The notes under the pieces: generated by a model
Seen by the model: the letters and a program-made list of their open reading frames with translations, nothing else
Databases searched by the model: none
What the model was told of the DNA's origin: nothing
In this document: positions 45,662 to 58,343 of the stretch, in pieces
Layout: each line of letters opens with the position of its first letter
Position numbering within the stretch: the stretch's first letter is position 1
Origin: Earliella scabrosa
Taxonomy: Eukaryota; Basidiomycota; Agaricomycetes; Polyporales; Polyporaceae
NCBI GenBank assembly: GCA_022605405.1
Contig: JABYQQ010000004.1
Location: 2,963,494-3,027,493 of the forward strand
DNA length: 64,000 nt
Direction: 5' to 3'
Program-made: the position numbers and the translations under genes

Positions 45662-47876
45662 CAGTAGTGGCAAGGTCCCTTTGTCCGTCGTGGATCGCGG
45701 GAGGATTGCTGCTCTGTGGGTAGCAGCATAGTTGCGAGACATCCTCTGGTCACCCGAACACTGCGCTACCAGTCGTATGGCCCACCGCCTTCTACTGAGG
45801 GGCGAAGGCGGGATCCAGGCGGGCGAGAGAGGCGAGACCAGAATCTGGCGCGCGACCTCGAGGCGAGGGCCGACATGCGATGGAGAGTTGCTTCTTGCCA
45901 CTGCCGGAGAGTGTGAAGCGGCAGGGGTCGAGGCCACTGACTGCTGGTTGCTCCTTCGTGTCCTCCTACTCCTCGCCGTTCCTCCCCGTTCCTCGTAGTC
46001 CTTGACATTAGCCGGCATGTGGACCCGAGATGGACATGATGTCTGTCCTGCTTACCCTCCCATCACGCCGTACGTCCCGGGCCATCCATCTGGCTGTGGG
46101 TATAATTAATCTTGGGGTATGTCGTCCATGTTCTCTTACACCCTATGCCATCGCCCGTGAAAATCGCTGTGGCAGCGTCCAAAACCCTAGTTCGCTCCTC
46201 CTCCCTCTCTGGCTCTCTGTTGCTCCTTACCATTGGATACCATCAGTTACTGCGAAATCAGCCCTGCAAGACAACAATGGCTCGTCCAACGCCGATGGTG
46301 GCCGGTGGTTGCAAGGATCGTCGTCCTAAGGAAGAAAGAGGTGAGTTCTACTGTGATCGAAATATCTTATGGGTATTTACAACCCTGGGGCATAGAGGGG
46401 GCGCTACGACGTCGCTCAGAGGCTAGGAGGGATAAGGGTTGGGTCCTAGTCGTTCGTAAGGACGCCGGTAAGTCTCGTTACTCGTGTTTTCTATACAGGC
46501 TGGACACTGACTTGTTAACAGTGCCCAAGAAGTCAATCAGCCTCATGAGGCCTCTCAAACGCACTCTCCTCAAGATATATATGGTGGCAACAGTAGGGAG
46601 AATGCTGTCTGCTCGTTCGTTTGACTGCTCACAACTTCTCTTTAGATCTAGATTGGTTGTGATCATGTATCTCGGCTAGTCCGTACTGGGGGTAGGGCTC
46701 AATACATCATCGTTCTTGGCTTTTGTGCGTCCGAGTGAATACGCGAACACGGCGCATCATGCGCCAGGCTCGGTCTTCGCGACCGCTCAAGCGAACCGGG
46801 CACACTTACGAGGACGGCCGTGTGGCGGAGCACGTGCACGGTCCCGCCAAGCGACATCCCAGCCCGATACGACGCGTCCGTCTTCAGAGACGCGCTTGCA
46901 CGGTTTGTTGTCAGTCTCATCCGTCGGAACGCGCCTCTACCGGTGTCTACTTCAACTCCACCACTCTGCCCGTCCATCACAAGCTCAAGGATTGGTTTGA
47001 TGACCCTCACAGCTACAGCGCGTCCGGGTCACGGCATCCATGTCAGACCGGCTCGCAAGAACGTCATCTTTCCGGCCGATTCGACAGGACTTGTACGCCT
47101 CGCATCTGATACCCCTGGCAGCGCGCATGAGGAGCGGCACGGGGTGCATCGTGAGTTTTACTATGTTCCGTCTTTCAGTCAAATCCTAGACGTCTGACGA
47201 TTGCTCGCAGGCAGCTCTGTAGCTCAAGTTCAAGTTGTCTTCAAGCTGCCTGAATGAGCCCTTCCGCGCTCTTCCCTAGACTTCGGAAAAAGCGCGCCCT
47301 CAGCATCTTGCTAATGTCGAGTGCTTCATCCCGTCCCCTGCCAATCTACCTCCAGACTATGACATGTACTGCATCATACAATTGGTTCGCAATCGTGTTC
47401 GTCTCGCTGCATAGTCGCTATCGAAGAGCTGGAACGCGGCTGTCACCTATACGCGGTCCTAGGCGTCGATGTTCATAAGTATCGGATTGTGAGTTGCCTT
47501 CAGAGTGTCAATCCAGGCCCCGTGAGTCCGAGTCAATTAAGTGGATCCTAATACATGAATGCACCTCAACCATAACAGGCCGTGTCCAGGTCTTCCCGGA
47601 GAGCCCTTGTTACCGGCCCGAGAAACTTCAAGCGCGCTCCACAAGGTTCCACACCAAAATCACGATTGAGTGCCTTGCCGAGTCATCAGAGTAATTTTCC
47701 TCTCGCTCATGCCATGTCAGGACACAATCAATTGTCTCCTCTACAAGACTAGCAAGGCGGACACTCGAACGCTACCTCCGACGTCTTCTCCTCGGACCCC
47801 TCCTACCCAAAGGTATCGTCAACTTGACATTGGTGTTCTCTCGTGCTGACAACGAGGGATCACATCCAAGCCGATC
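45662..47876. other. No supported gene
   Basis: Several frames of 60-150 codons lack motifs. Nothing could be assigned with confidence. Confidence 0.4.
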
Positions 47877-49493
47877 ATGAAGTTGAGAGTCCCACCGGAG
47901 GTCCTGATAATGATCTTCAAGAATCTCCGGCAAAAGAGTTTGGCCACTATTGCGAGATGCTCACGGGCGTGGTGCGCGGAAACGGCCAAGTTACTCATCC
48001 AACGCCGGATATCTCTGACCCGGACGGGCAGTATATCCTCGTTTGCCGCCTTCCTCCGTCGAAACAATCATGTGTTTGAGAGACACTCGTGGACTAGTTT
48101 GGCCATCAAGAGCGAAATTGTGGGCAAGGATGACGGTAAGTGATAGCCTAGGCTCTGTTGTCCGCATGACCACTGACGGGTGATGGGTTACAAAGGCCCC
48201 GAACTGACTTACATCTTGGAGACTGCCAGCACTGTCGGTCACATCAAGCATTTCTTGATCACGAATTTCGAGACCCTTCTCGAGGATCACCCTGGAGCCC
48301 ATGATGCCATCCTTGCCATGAACCAGATCACCGAGATGGTCCTGCTTCAGGTGGGACCTACGGGAACCCGATTGTTGCAGAAACTAGAGGGACGTATGCT
48401 GCACTCTCTCTCTCTTGACACACAGGTCCTGTACGAGTCCCCGAGAGATCACCAGCTCGCCCTGCAGTCGGCATGGATGCACCCCATTGCCTTTGTCCAC
48501 CGTTGGTCCACGCTACGAGAGCTCATTATCTACGGAACCGATAGCAATGTCGAGCTCAGAGCACAGCATCTCCTCCAACGCCACATACTTCCACAGGTTC
48601 AAATCCTCCGTTTCCGATCAGAGGCTGTGTGCCTGTGCCCGGAGATATGGGTAGCTGCTTGCTCCAATCTGCAAGAACTGCATCTCCCAGATGAACCACA
48701 ACGCTACGATTATGAAACGTCCCTTGAATGTCGAAACGCGAACCTCGGTATCCTGTGGCCTCAAAGTCTCCATCACGTTTCTGGCCAGTTAGAAGACGTC
48801 TTCGAGCTCGGTATGACGGGGAGGCTAGGGGAGCTTGATATGACCGTCGGTGAGGACGCTCCCACGTGGTCCCACAAGCTATATGATGTGTTATGCGGTA
48901 TTCGTGTTGGGTCATTGACACTCAGGTTACACATCCCCCCTCGACTGGGTGCTCTCCAATTGGAATTCGAGCACATCGTACACAAGGCTCTCCTACCGGA
49001 AAGCATCACCATGTATATCAAACGATTCCACCTGATCCACCTTGTATGTGATTCCTTTCTACTCTCAAAGACGTGCTAACGTCCACACCTCACTCAGCTT
49101 GATCTTCTCAAGAAGGTCCCTTCGATTGATGCAGTACTCGTGGTTATCGACAAGGAAACGCGGACAACTCGTGGTTACTTCGAGGATATCCCCGACAACG
49201 ATGGAGGTGGCGACGACGAACGTGATGACATCGGTGGTGGTGGTGGTGGTGTTGAAGGCCGCTATGGCGGCGATGGAGATGTCCGAGGCCTCGATGAAGA
49301 TGGCGATGGCGACATCCGAGGTGATCTCAATGCAGCGGCAGCAGGGCTGTTGTCCTCGTACCCTCTTCCCTCCTCTCTGGACCTAGAGTCGCCTGTCAAA
49401 ATGACGACGCGGTGTCTGGATGGTCATTTCGATATTCAACCTACCGAGATGCCGGTTCCTGGCGCCAGCTTTCGCATTGTGCGCCTTCAGTAA
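47877..49493 (+). CDS. F-box protein, 500 aa (intact)
   Basis: Three exons (47877-48135, 48196-49043, 49098-49493) with introns of 60 and 54 bp, the second containing a gctaac branch-like site. They give one open frame of 500 codons plus stop. The N-terminus MKLRVPPEVLIMIFKNLRQK followed by SLATIARCSRAWC is a typical fungal F-box (P-x-E-[VI]-[LI]-x-x-[IL]-[FY]), expected to bind Skp1 in an SCF ubiquitin ligase. The middle is a leucine-rich, LRR-like region without strict repeats. The C-terminus holds a Gly/Asp-rich low-complexity stretch encoded by a ggt repeat near 49230-49250. Basidiomycetes carry large F-box families, so the substrate cannot be inferred. Confidence 0.8.
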
Positions 49494-50551
49494 CAGTCCC
49501 CTATAAGTACCTCGTTTCCTTGTATGTTCCTCTGCCCATTGTACCGAACCGGATGGGGTTACCGGGCTTCCCCTGCGAAGGCTCCGACTGTTTTTCTCTC
49601 AGCTCTTTCCCAACACCGTTACAGCGCATACGCGTGCTTGGTCCATAACTTGCCTCCTATAATGCAGACTTCGTTACGTCCTTTCGCTTACGGTAGTGCA
49701 CAATCGTATCGATAAGCACAGCGACTGCCGTGCCTCGTATCAAGAGTCTAAGCCCCTACCGCGCGGGTTTGAAGGGTATCAGGCTGACTGGGAGAGGTCA
49801 GTAGACGTCCTCCGTCGAGCAGTCATGCGAACGCCCCTGATGACCTCTCAGGTTGCGGAGGGTTAGATAGTTCATCCCAAATCAAGGGGAACGGGTGACC
49901 ACGTTTTGGATGAGGACCGAGGGAGGGGCACATACTACGCCGCCGAATGCGAAGTCCAAAGACACCCCGTGCCCTTGCGCACGAGCCATTCCGTAGGTTA
50001 TATATGTACAGTAAGCTTCGCAGCTAAGAGCGCATCTCAATTTCGAGATTACTCACCGAAGCAACGTGTCCGAAGCGGACCTGATTCGACAGCTCGGACA
50101 TGGTGCAAGTGAGAGGACTGTACCTGCGCAGATATCACTTAGTTTGTTTAACTTTCCCACATCACTTATTGTGATTGCTGTTTATCTTCTCCATTAAGGC
50201 GGTCATGAGCGATACACCCCCTGGGTGATGTGCGTATTAAACACAGTGTTAAACGTCCAGTTACTCCGAGCCTCAGCTGTGTGTCCACCGCTCACGAGAA
50301 CATCAAGTTGATCATCCTGTTTAAACAGGACATTCAACCAACGGTTTATCTCGCCGTTGAGAGTTGCTTCAGATGACCCAAATCATTCGTCAAGTGTTCA
50401 TGTAAACTGCGTGTTTAACCGTTTGCTTGTGGTCAGCGATCGACTTCGTGATCCTACATGTAAGATCGAGTTGAACCAGCAATCAAGAGGTTGCCAACGT
50501 CGCATCGATGATCCTTCTATCACATTAACCGGTACGAATAGTATACTCGAA
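49494..50551. other. No supported gene
   Basis: AT-richer flank with several gtttaac-like strings and a perfect 16-bp palindrome at 50315-50330. Confidence 0.45.
50315..50330. repeat. Perfect 16-bp palindrome
   Basis: tcctgtttaaacagga equals its reverse complement, and half-site-like ttaaac strings recur nearby (about 50245, 50410). Possible dyad binding site or chance. Confidence 0.75.
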
Positions 50552-52725
50552 TCAAACAATACGTCGCCTTCCGATCAGATTGTATTCCTGCTCATGCTGC
50601 ATTCCCCTTCCCCTTCCCCTTCTTCCCGTTACCCTTGATCTCCTTTCCCGCGCGTTTCTTCGACGACCCAGCTGCATGCTCCTCCGTCTCGCGCTCCCTT
50701 GGTCGCTTCCCGTTGATGTCCCGGAATCCCAACGAGCATCAGGTGGCGCGGGAGCTGCACGGACGCGAGTGCCACGTCGAGGTGCGAGTGGCTCGACAGC
50801 GTTAGCCTCTGAGGTCTTGGAAGCGGTGCGAGCACGGGTTCCAGAGGCGCTCGCGACATCCTGAGACTGGGCCACTTCGACTGCGGCCAATGTTGACTCC
50901 TCCATGCGTGCATGTGCTGCAGCTGCAGCCGTCCGAGAGCAAGTTGCACGACGGACTTGCATAGACGAGGCCCTATCATCAACAGATTCGGGCGCCACAG
51001 CGACCATCTCGGCAGCGGGTTCACCAGTTGACGCAACGGCGGGCTCGACAACGGGCTCGACGAAGAGCTCGACGGCGGGCTGAACCACGGGCTCAACGAT
51101 GAGCTCGACGGCGGGCTGAACGACAGGCTCGACGGCGGGCTCGACGGAGGGTGTATTGGCTGGCTCAGCGGCGGGCTCGACGATGAGCTCGACGGCGGGG
51201 TGGACAGTGGGTTAGACGAGGGGCTGGACGACGGGCCCGGGGTTGGCTGCAGGCGGAATGAAGGGCTCGACGACCGTCTCCCGGGCCGGTGCAGTAGTGG
51301 AGGTCACATCGGGACGTGAATGAACGGGACGGGGCGCGGGTGGCCCACGCACGTCGGTGCTCCCGCTGACTGGGACGTCATGCTCTATTTGGACTTCGAC
51401 GCGCGGTTTCTCACCCGAGCCCGCATCCCCATGCCCAGCGGCCAATTCATCCTCAGAGCTGTCATCGTCAGAAGACTCTGGGATCCGTGGGAGGCGAAGT
51501 CAAGATGGCGTTCGAGCCGTTGGCGTAGGGAAGACCTTGGCGCGCTCCCTTCTGCTCGGTGTCACAGAGTGGCTGAGGACGACGCCGCAAGTGGGGGGTA
51601 TCACTCTCTCGGGCCGTATTTTCTGTCGTCTCCGGCAGAAACGTGAATTCCTCGGGGGTGCCCTGGGCGTTGAGGACGCCCTCATAAAGCCCAACAAGCG
51701 AGGCCGTTTCCCGAGGTGTGATGGTCCTGCGTTGGCTGCGGGCAGGCCGCCTTCAACACGTCTGAGGCCAGCGGCGGCGCCGACCACACTGCGGAGGACA
51801 CGGGCTTTCACGTCGTCAAGACCTCTCGTTGGATGAACCTCCAGCTCCCGATAGAGCACGGCCTCGCCGGGGAGCAGCCAGTCGCGCTGGTGGGGCTTCG
51901 GGTAGATGCTCCAGCTGTCGAGCAGCGGTTGCCAACGCGCATACTGAAACAGTCCGAGTGAGGCGTTGGGCCCTCGGGCGGTCGCAATCGCGGAGTTGAT
52001 CGCGCTCTGGGCGAAGATCCACTCGACGAGTCCGTCTCGCACGATCCCTTCGGCACGAATATGAAGAGGCTGTTCCTGGGCGTTCTGAACAAGCCTGTGA
52101 GCATGCAGCCAAGACGGGGGTGAAAAGACAACTCACATTGAGGATGACGTAGGCATGCACCACGCACTTCTCATTCTTCGGGCGGCCGCGAGCTGAGCCC
52201 CGCTCGCCACCCGTGTTCAGGCCGTCGTGAGTGACGGAATTGGCCGAAGAAGTCACATCCGGCTGAACTTGTGCGGACGCGGGGAGGCTCGTCAGAGAGA
52301 CTGCGGAGGGATCCTGCCCTGGCAGCCTGTCGAGCTTGTTCAGAAGCTCGCCATGCCACAAGACCACCTCGGCCCAGTACTGGCGGCTCGAGTAGGGGTG
52401 AGGTCGAAGCTTCTTGATCACGGACAGCATTTGTAAACGAGCCTCTTCACTCATCTGGAGAGAGAGGGGCTGGAGGTGATTGGTGCAGCGAGCCCCGCCC
52501 TGGACTACGCACTGTAAGGAGGTCAACAGTAGTCACAAGAGAATGCAGTAGAACGCACGTTGGTGAACGCCAGTCCGACATTGCCCCAACTATCCTCCCC
52601 ATAACTGATGAATAACTCGTGAACATTGTCCTCGGGGCACGTGGGCACGTTGTCCCGAAGGGCGTGCAGGGGGGGGGCAGTTGTTCATCGACAGCCTTGC
52701 GGACGCGAGAGTCGACGGCGAGCAC
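50552..52725 (-). pseudogene. Uncharacterised protein with degenerate V-E-P repeats, broken by a frameshift and two in-frame stops
   Basis: Exon A ends at 52559 and carries LRDNVPTCPEDNVHELFISY and GEDSWGNVGLAFTN. Exon B is 52511-52137 (MSEEARLQMLSVIKKLRPHP, YWAEVVLWHGELLNKLDRLP). Exon C runs from 52084 (QEQPLHIRAEGIVRDGLVEW, LGLFQYARWQPLLDSWSIYP). The exon A frame is lost across a run of nine C (minus strand, about 52677-52669). Exon C stays in one frame to 50552 except for TGA at 51502-51500 and TAA at 51214-51212. Its C-terminal part encodes about a dozen degenerate VEPAVEPVVQPAVELIVEP-like units, then a basic tail (RRRNARERRSRVTGRRGRGR). I recognise exons A-C as an uncharacterised polypore family. 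The start codon was not found. Confidence 0.55.
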
Positions 52726-53483
52726 GGAAGATTTCTTTCCAGGTCGCGGTGATGGTGTGTCAGCCTCAAGGGATGCACGGGGTTTTATGAGACGTAGGGT
52801 GGCCGGCGCGCTGGAGCTATTGGTTGCGGCGCATAGCGGTCAAAGCGGGGCGAACGGTGACCCAACACCCACGGACCTCTGAGTCTGACGGGCGTTGTGA
52901 ACAGAACTCCGAGTTCTGTTTAGGAGAGAGACCGGCCAGGGGAGCAGACATTGATATGTCGCAGGGGTCATGTCGGGGGTCTGATCGGGCCAAGGCTGGG
53001 TATGTGAGAATGGCCCGCAAACCACGACGACAACAATGTTCGACTTACAACTTTGCGGATCAGAGGGCGGCGGGCAGACAAAGAGCGACCAATATGGAGG
53101 CCAGCGGGACGAAGAATAGGGACCAGGGTCAGGACCTGTCAGGACGCGCGGCCAGTAGACGCCCATGCGAGACGCACGATGATGTCATGGGGCTTATTGA
53201 GGCTTACGACTAATACGACGCCTTCGTGCGCTCCAGAGTCAATATGATCACACCAGACGTGGCAATGTATTAGAATCCAGGTCGAGACAGCTATGATACG
53301 TATATACACGAACGTGAATAGAAGAGCCTCAATGGATGCATAGGACGCAAACAGTAGGAACACATGCAAGTAGCCGTCTCGCTCAAGGAGAACATGTAGA
53401 GTCTGAAATTCAATAGACTACATAGTGGTCAAGGTAGCGCTAGGAGATTACCGATTAGGCCTCGTCATCGTCGTCGGTCAACA
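52726..53483. other. No supported gene; contains a short inverted repeat
   Basis: Intergenic DNA between two minus-strand pseudogenes. An inverted repeat lies at 52901-52919. Otherwise nothing is recognised. Confidence 0.45.
52901..52919. repeat. 19-bp inverted repeat (9-bp arms, 1-bp spacer)
   Basis: acagaactc-c-gagttctgt: the arms are perfectly complementary. It resembles a dyad protein-binding site, but it has no clear link to a live promoter. Confidence 0.75.
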
Positions 53484-54501
53484 CTATGACGCTCTCGTCC
53501 TCATCCGAGGAGATCTCGATGTGACGTCCGCTGTTTCATACTCTGGCAGCGCCCTCGCCTTGCCCTTGTCCGCCCGCGCGCCATGTGGTTGAGGTCCTCG
53601 CATGACGCGTGAGGGAGTGCACTGTCCTGTGTCAGAATTGGAGCCTCCAGCGTCGCACGCGATTCTGCGTATCTTGTGGTACGGCTCCTCTGTCGCGAGG
53701 AGAGTAGACGCCCTACGCGAGCTCGAGAGTAGAGGTTCGTCAGAGGAAGGAGCAAGGAATGCATGCCGACGCTTGACCGGCGATGAGGGACAAATGGAGG
53801 AGGATGGCGCATGCACAGTGGAGGAGCCCTGGACAGACGAGGATGATCCAGGAATAGTGGGCGACTCCGGGTCCAGCTTTGTGTCGCCGGGTGTCATGAA
53901 CGGAGGATGGAGAGCATCGCGTTGCCCGTGAGGCAGTGCTCGTGTCTCGAAGTTGACCAAGTCGTGAATGCCACGGAGTCGGTAGATCGCGCCCTCCCCG
54001 GGAAGCAGGAGACGTTCTTCACTTGCTTTGGGCGCCGGGGACCAGCTGCGGGTGTAATGGTTCTAGAGCTCGAATTTGCGCCGCATTCCTTGCAGCCCGA
54101 GGATGTTGGCCTTCATGTCCTCGGCGCGAACCTCGGGCAGGTCGAAGCGGAACCTCGCCACCCCATCGGAGTCCACTATGCAGCTGGCTTCCGCGCGGAA
54201 GGGTGTGGCTCCATTCTTGTAGAAGCCATACACAATACGCCTCTCACGGGCGAAGCGAGGTGCGCTTCTCCGTTCGGGGTACTGTGTGGCTCGATTGACG
54301 ACGGCGAGCCGGAGTGGTCGGAGCCGAGCGAGTGGCGTGCCTCGATGTCGTAGCCACAGACGCGAAGTCGGCATCGATGCACGCTTGCGACTCGCGACGA
54401 CAGTAGTCCCGGGACTCCGTGTCGTTGTAGCCCGCGGGAAGATCGCGCAAGGCAAGCAACGCTTGCGCTTGCAGGCAGCGATAACGCTGGGTGGTGCTCA
54501 T
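53484..54501 (-). pseudogene. Uncharacterised polypore-type protein, broken by two frameshifts and an in-frame TAG
   Basis: The start at 54501 gives MSTTQRYRCLQAQALLALRD and SQACIDADF. The likely continuation is in the next frame (VCGYDIEARHSLGSDHSGSP) and then a third (YGFYKNGATPFRAEASCIVD, SDGVARFRFDLPEVRAEDMK, ILGLQGMRRKFEL). A TAG at 54065-54063 follows FEL, and the same frame continues NHYTRSWSPAPKASEERLLL, then PGEGAIYRLRGIHDLVNFET, to a Ser/Pro-rich tail ending at 53484. I associate the core with a basidiomycete family of unknown function. It is not expected to make a full-length protein. Confidence 0.45.
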
Positions 54502-55198
54502 CTGTCGTGGGAGGAGTTTCTTGTGATCGTAACACTTGTGTCGACACTGCGCATCCGTTCAGAACGTGTGATCAATCAACATGGCGGAAGGGGACTTAGC
54601 AGCATGAAAATCAGCATGGCGAAGGGCGAAGGGCGAAGGGAGTGCGCGGGTGAGTCGAATCAATAAGTGCCGTTCGGCGTGTGCGTGCGTGAATGTCAGC
54701 CCAGAATGGTGTAGTAGTGTGAAGGTGAGAGGGAGTCGCGAACTTCTGCAGAGCCGTCTGGTGCAAGTTCAGATCGAGTGGACATAGACGCCTGCAGCCA
54801 GGAAATCGTAACCGTCCCGATCGCGCGCCCACTGCCCTCAATCGGGTATGCTTATGGCCATATCCGGTCAGCAACTAGTGACAGGCGGCGGTTGCGAGCA
54901 GCAAGCAGTTATGTACAATAGATGGAGGGGGAGAGAGGAGACGATGATGGTCTCTTAGAGGAGTTGTATATTTGAGAGAGAGGAGCCTGGAATGCATGGT
55001 CAGATGAGACGACGGAGTCCGAGAGGGTACAGGGTTCATAGCGTGCGGGGAAGGGCGTGTAGTAGGGCTCAAAAGAGTGACTGGAACACGTTATAATCAA
55101 AGCTAACGCTACATCTGAAGAGGCAGCATATGTTAAACGAGCGTACATGAGGCGTATGAGACACTATTGAGTCCATCAGGTCTCATCCAAAGCGCTTT
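54502..55198. other. No supported gene
   Basis: Contains a short (gcgaagg)3 simple repeat at about 54617-54640. Nothing else recognised. Confidence 0.45.
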
Positions 55199-56432
55199 TC
55201 AACGGGCCGTGCCAAGGCGTGGGCTGTTATAGCCTGAGGCCCCGGTCGGTGAATGGACAAAGGTGTCCTCTGTTTCACCGGACCGCGCAGACCACGGTGT
55301 TGTAGGAGAATCTAACAGGCCTGGCGTGGAGAGGGATGGAGACGACCCAGGTCTCACACGCACGTACACCGCCTTCGCAATACGGGTCCCAGGAAGAGCG
55401 TTGAGGTTGTCAATCCGGACTTTTTCCGGGCAAGAATGGTCCCATGCGGTGTCAGGGACATCCGCAATCAGGGGCGTCGGATGAAGTGTAGTTGAAACGT
55501 GTGGAAATGAGGACGGCGAAGTAGGGGCGGGAGGAGGAACAGCCTTGTTGACCGCGGGGATATTTTCATTGCCACCGTCCCTTCCGTTTCGTCCTGAGTA
55601 GGTCTGTGGGTATTTGCCAACCCATAGGCGCCATTGTAGAGCCTTGCCAACACCGCGCTCGCAATATCCAATTTCTATCGGACATAAGCCAACGACCCGA
55701 GCCCAGGCAACATTGTTGACGGCACGATCGTGGAGAAATTTCCAAGCAAGCACTAAGCATGCAAGGAATGTTCTACGGGGACAGTGGAGAGGGAAACACG
55801 GAGCTGCGGCCAGGAGCAAAGCCGGGCACGGCTCTTCCCTAAACGCGTCCGCCGACTGCTGCACGTCGATGCTTGGCTCCCCTGCAAGAAGATCTGGCCC
55901 AGTCCCTGATGATATCCTCGGACTACCGGAAGTACCACCAGAGGAGGTCTGTCCTGGAGTATCGTGGAAGGGGTTGACTGGGTGGAGCGGATTATGGAAT
56001 TTGTCAACACTACGACGCTCTGCTAAGGGCCAAATGATATTGTCCTCGGCGAGCCGCAGTCTCAGAGCTTCGAGGTAGCAGAGAGCTACACTCAGAACGG
56101 CCAAAGTTGTCTTGGATTGACAGACGACCTCGTAAACGAATTGTCGGATAGGGACAACAGGCTGAGCCCACAAACCACCAGGCATGGGGGGATACGGGCC
56201 AACGAATACCGAGGAGCCTAAGTTGAGATTGATCGAACTGGTGAGGTAATACCATAGGAGAGAGGTACATGCACGTACTTCGAGCTCGACACAAAGGATT
56301 CCGTATCACCGCCATGTCGTGAGTATGTCGACACGGGACAAAGACGGGGCGCTCATGGTCTTGATTCCAGGTATTTTGAAGCACTTCAACGGCGAAGTCC
56401 AACAGGTTTGTTAGCCGTTCATGGAGGGGCAT
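55199..56432 (-). CDS. Pho85-type (PCL/Pas1-like) cyclin, 390 aa (intact)
   Basis: Two exons, 56432-56279 and 56217-55199, with a 61-bp GT-AG intron, give a continuous 390-aa frame. The N-terminal exon (MPLHERLTNLLDFAVEVLQN, TWNQDHERPVFVPC) leads to the cyclin box: PIRQFVYEVVCQSKTTLAVL, SVALCYLEALRLRL, then after a Ser/Gly/Pro insert CPRRTFLACLVLAWKFLHDR, NNVAWARVVGLCPIEIGYCE and GKALQWRLWVGK. This is the pattern of fungal PCL cyclins, which activate Pho85-like CDKs in cell-cycle and nutrient control. The insert between cyclin helices is about 75 residues. The C-terminal tail is Ser/Pro-rich with TP/SP sites, typical of CDK-regulated proteins. The ATG at 56432 is the first in frame; an upstream exon cannot be excluded. 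Confidence 0.8.
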
Positions 56433-58343
56433 CTCTTGCGCCCGAGGGGAGCTGAGATTAGGAAGTCGCGGAGAATGCGTCAAAATCAGCACTCCCAGAC
56501 GACACGAACATGCCAATAAACAAAATCATCAATTTGACAGGACATTGTGAACGACTGGAGGAGGAGACGGAGATGAGACGGAGAGGTAGCGAGAGGGGAG
56601 GACCGTTAAAGTAGCAATTGTATGATACGACGAATAGAGGAGGCCATCTACGAAAGAGACAACGCGCAATGAGTCGACGTACGAGTACATAGTCTTGCCA
56701 GACAACTTAAAGAAGGACGTGTACACCTTGGATGACGGAGAAGGACGGTTATGGCAACTTTTCCTTTCGACTGCTCGACCGAGTAGAGATGGGGTATGAG
56801 GCATAACCAAGGCCGTTGATTTGTCGATGGCCATCGCACAGGCCGTCGCACAGGCTGTGGTCAGGCCATGGTCAGGCCATGGCAGGGCACGTATGAAAAC
56901 AAGCTCATGAGGATGCTGCACGGATTGTACCTCAGGGGCATACTTCAGCAGCTCGTGTTCGCCGAATGGCCATGCTACCACAGCATGATCGAACCTATAA
57001 AGTCTGCGCCTCCATATTTGACGGACGGCTATCCAGTATGCATGAGTCCTGATTCGCGAACAACTTGATCCATGTTGATTTGCAGAAGTCTGACTACACA
57101 TTGAGATGGTGGACGACTATGCATTCGGAGCTACGTATGACCGGTGTGAAGTCATGCGAAACGTGATACTTTGGTGGAACCTCGTCACATCTTCCGGATT
57201 TTTCGAATGACAAGCTCCTTCCGAACTCTAGTTCTGCAAGGAGTCGTTCTCTGGCCGTCATCTCCTACCACCATCCTGTCAAAGTGTGAGCGCAGCAAGC
57301 GCTTGTTCAAGTACACGCGGGGGTCGTCCAGAAGGCCTTCGACCAGAGGATGGAAAAGTGGATTGAAGACGTCACTGATGTATAGGCAAACGTCAATGGA
57401 TGAGCCAGTAATTGATCCTCAACTTGACTCACATGTGGAGCGGCTCCATGTAATTGAAGTCTTTCGAACCATCGATGATGCGATTATCGTCGCTCCGTCC
57501 TCTCCTCCACCGTGACCAAAAGGACTCAATAGCTGTGTTGTTGTAAGTTGGAAATGTCTGCGTGCCCGGAAAGAGGTGGTCCGGATTCGAAGCAAGTCCG
57601 GCAGCGATTCTGAGATAAACCTATTAGAGTGGGGGAATAATACAATCAGGAATGACCGCACCTCGAAGGCTCCCGATAGAGATGCATCCCTCCTGTATCC
57701 GTACCCCCGTCCCTCAAGAGGTTGGCCCGAAGTAGATCTAGTTGATTGATCAGCATGCCTCCATGACTCCCCTGTCAGTATCCTTACAAGTATTGTCTTT
57801 GATAAAGTCGAGGTCCCTCCAACAGCTCGCTGTGGGGCAACTGGCTGCCAGGAGCGTTGAAGATAATCCAGGGCGTAAACGGTTGATGGAGCGAACGGAA
57901 AGAGGGATCTCCTTGCTCAGCTTCGAAGCCAGGCGACAGATGTTCTCGTCATCGTCGACAAGGACCCGCTCAAACCGCCCGAAAACCAGGAGCAGAACCC
58001 GTGGCGGCCAGGATATAGCAGAGACTTGCCAGAGCCCAACGCTCGTGGCATCTCCTGGAGTATCTATCAGAGATTGAATTAACTGGCTGAACAAAGATGA
58101 TGGATCCCGGATTATGCACACATGTTTGGATTGTACTGACCCCTATCTTTGAGACGACCAATCATTTCTACGCAGCTGGAGTCGAATGAGGTGGTGACAA
58201 GGTAGGTGGAGATAGAGAGGTAGGGACATGATCCACTTGACTCAGACTTGACTCATGAGTCATATCATCGGGACCGCGTGCTTCGACGTGGTATCTCACA
58301 GATCCATCAAGCGCTCAAGACGCAATTCAATTTCAGGCCTTAC
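56433..58343. other. No supported gene
   Basis: Frames up to 190 codons without motifs. A short tcaggccatgg direct repeat lies at about 56862-56884. Confidence 0.4.

Noticed and set aside
47877..49493. F-box gene considered as a pseudogene because of the Gly/Asp rep run
   Set aside because: All exons join in frame and the low-complexity run does not interrupt the frame.
57742..58121. Overlapping plus and minus frames of 111-123 codons
   Set aside because: No motif on either strand, no splice logic and antisense overlap. Probably chance.
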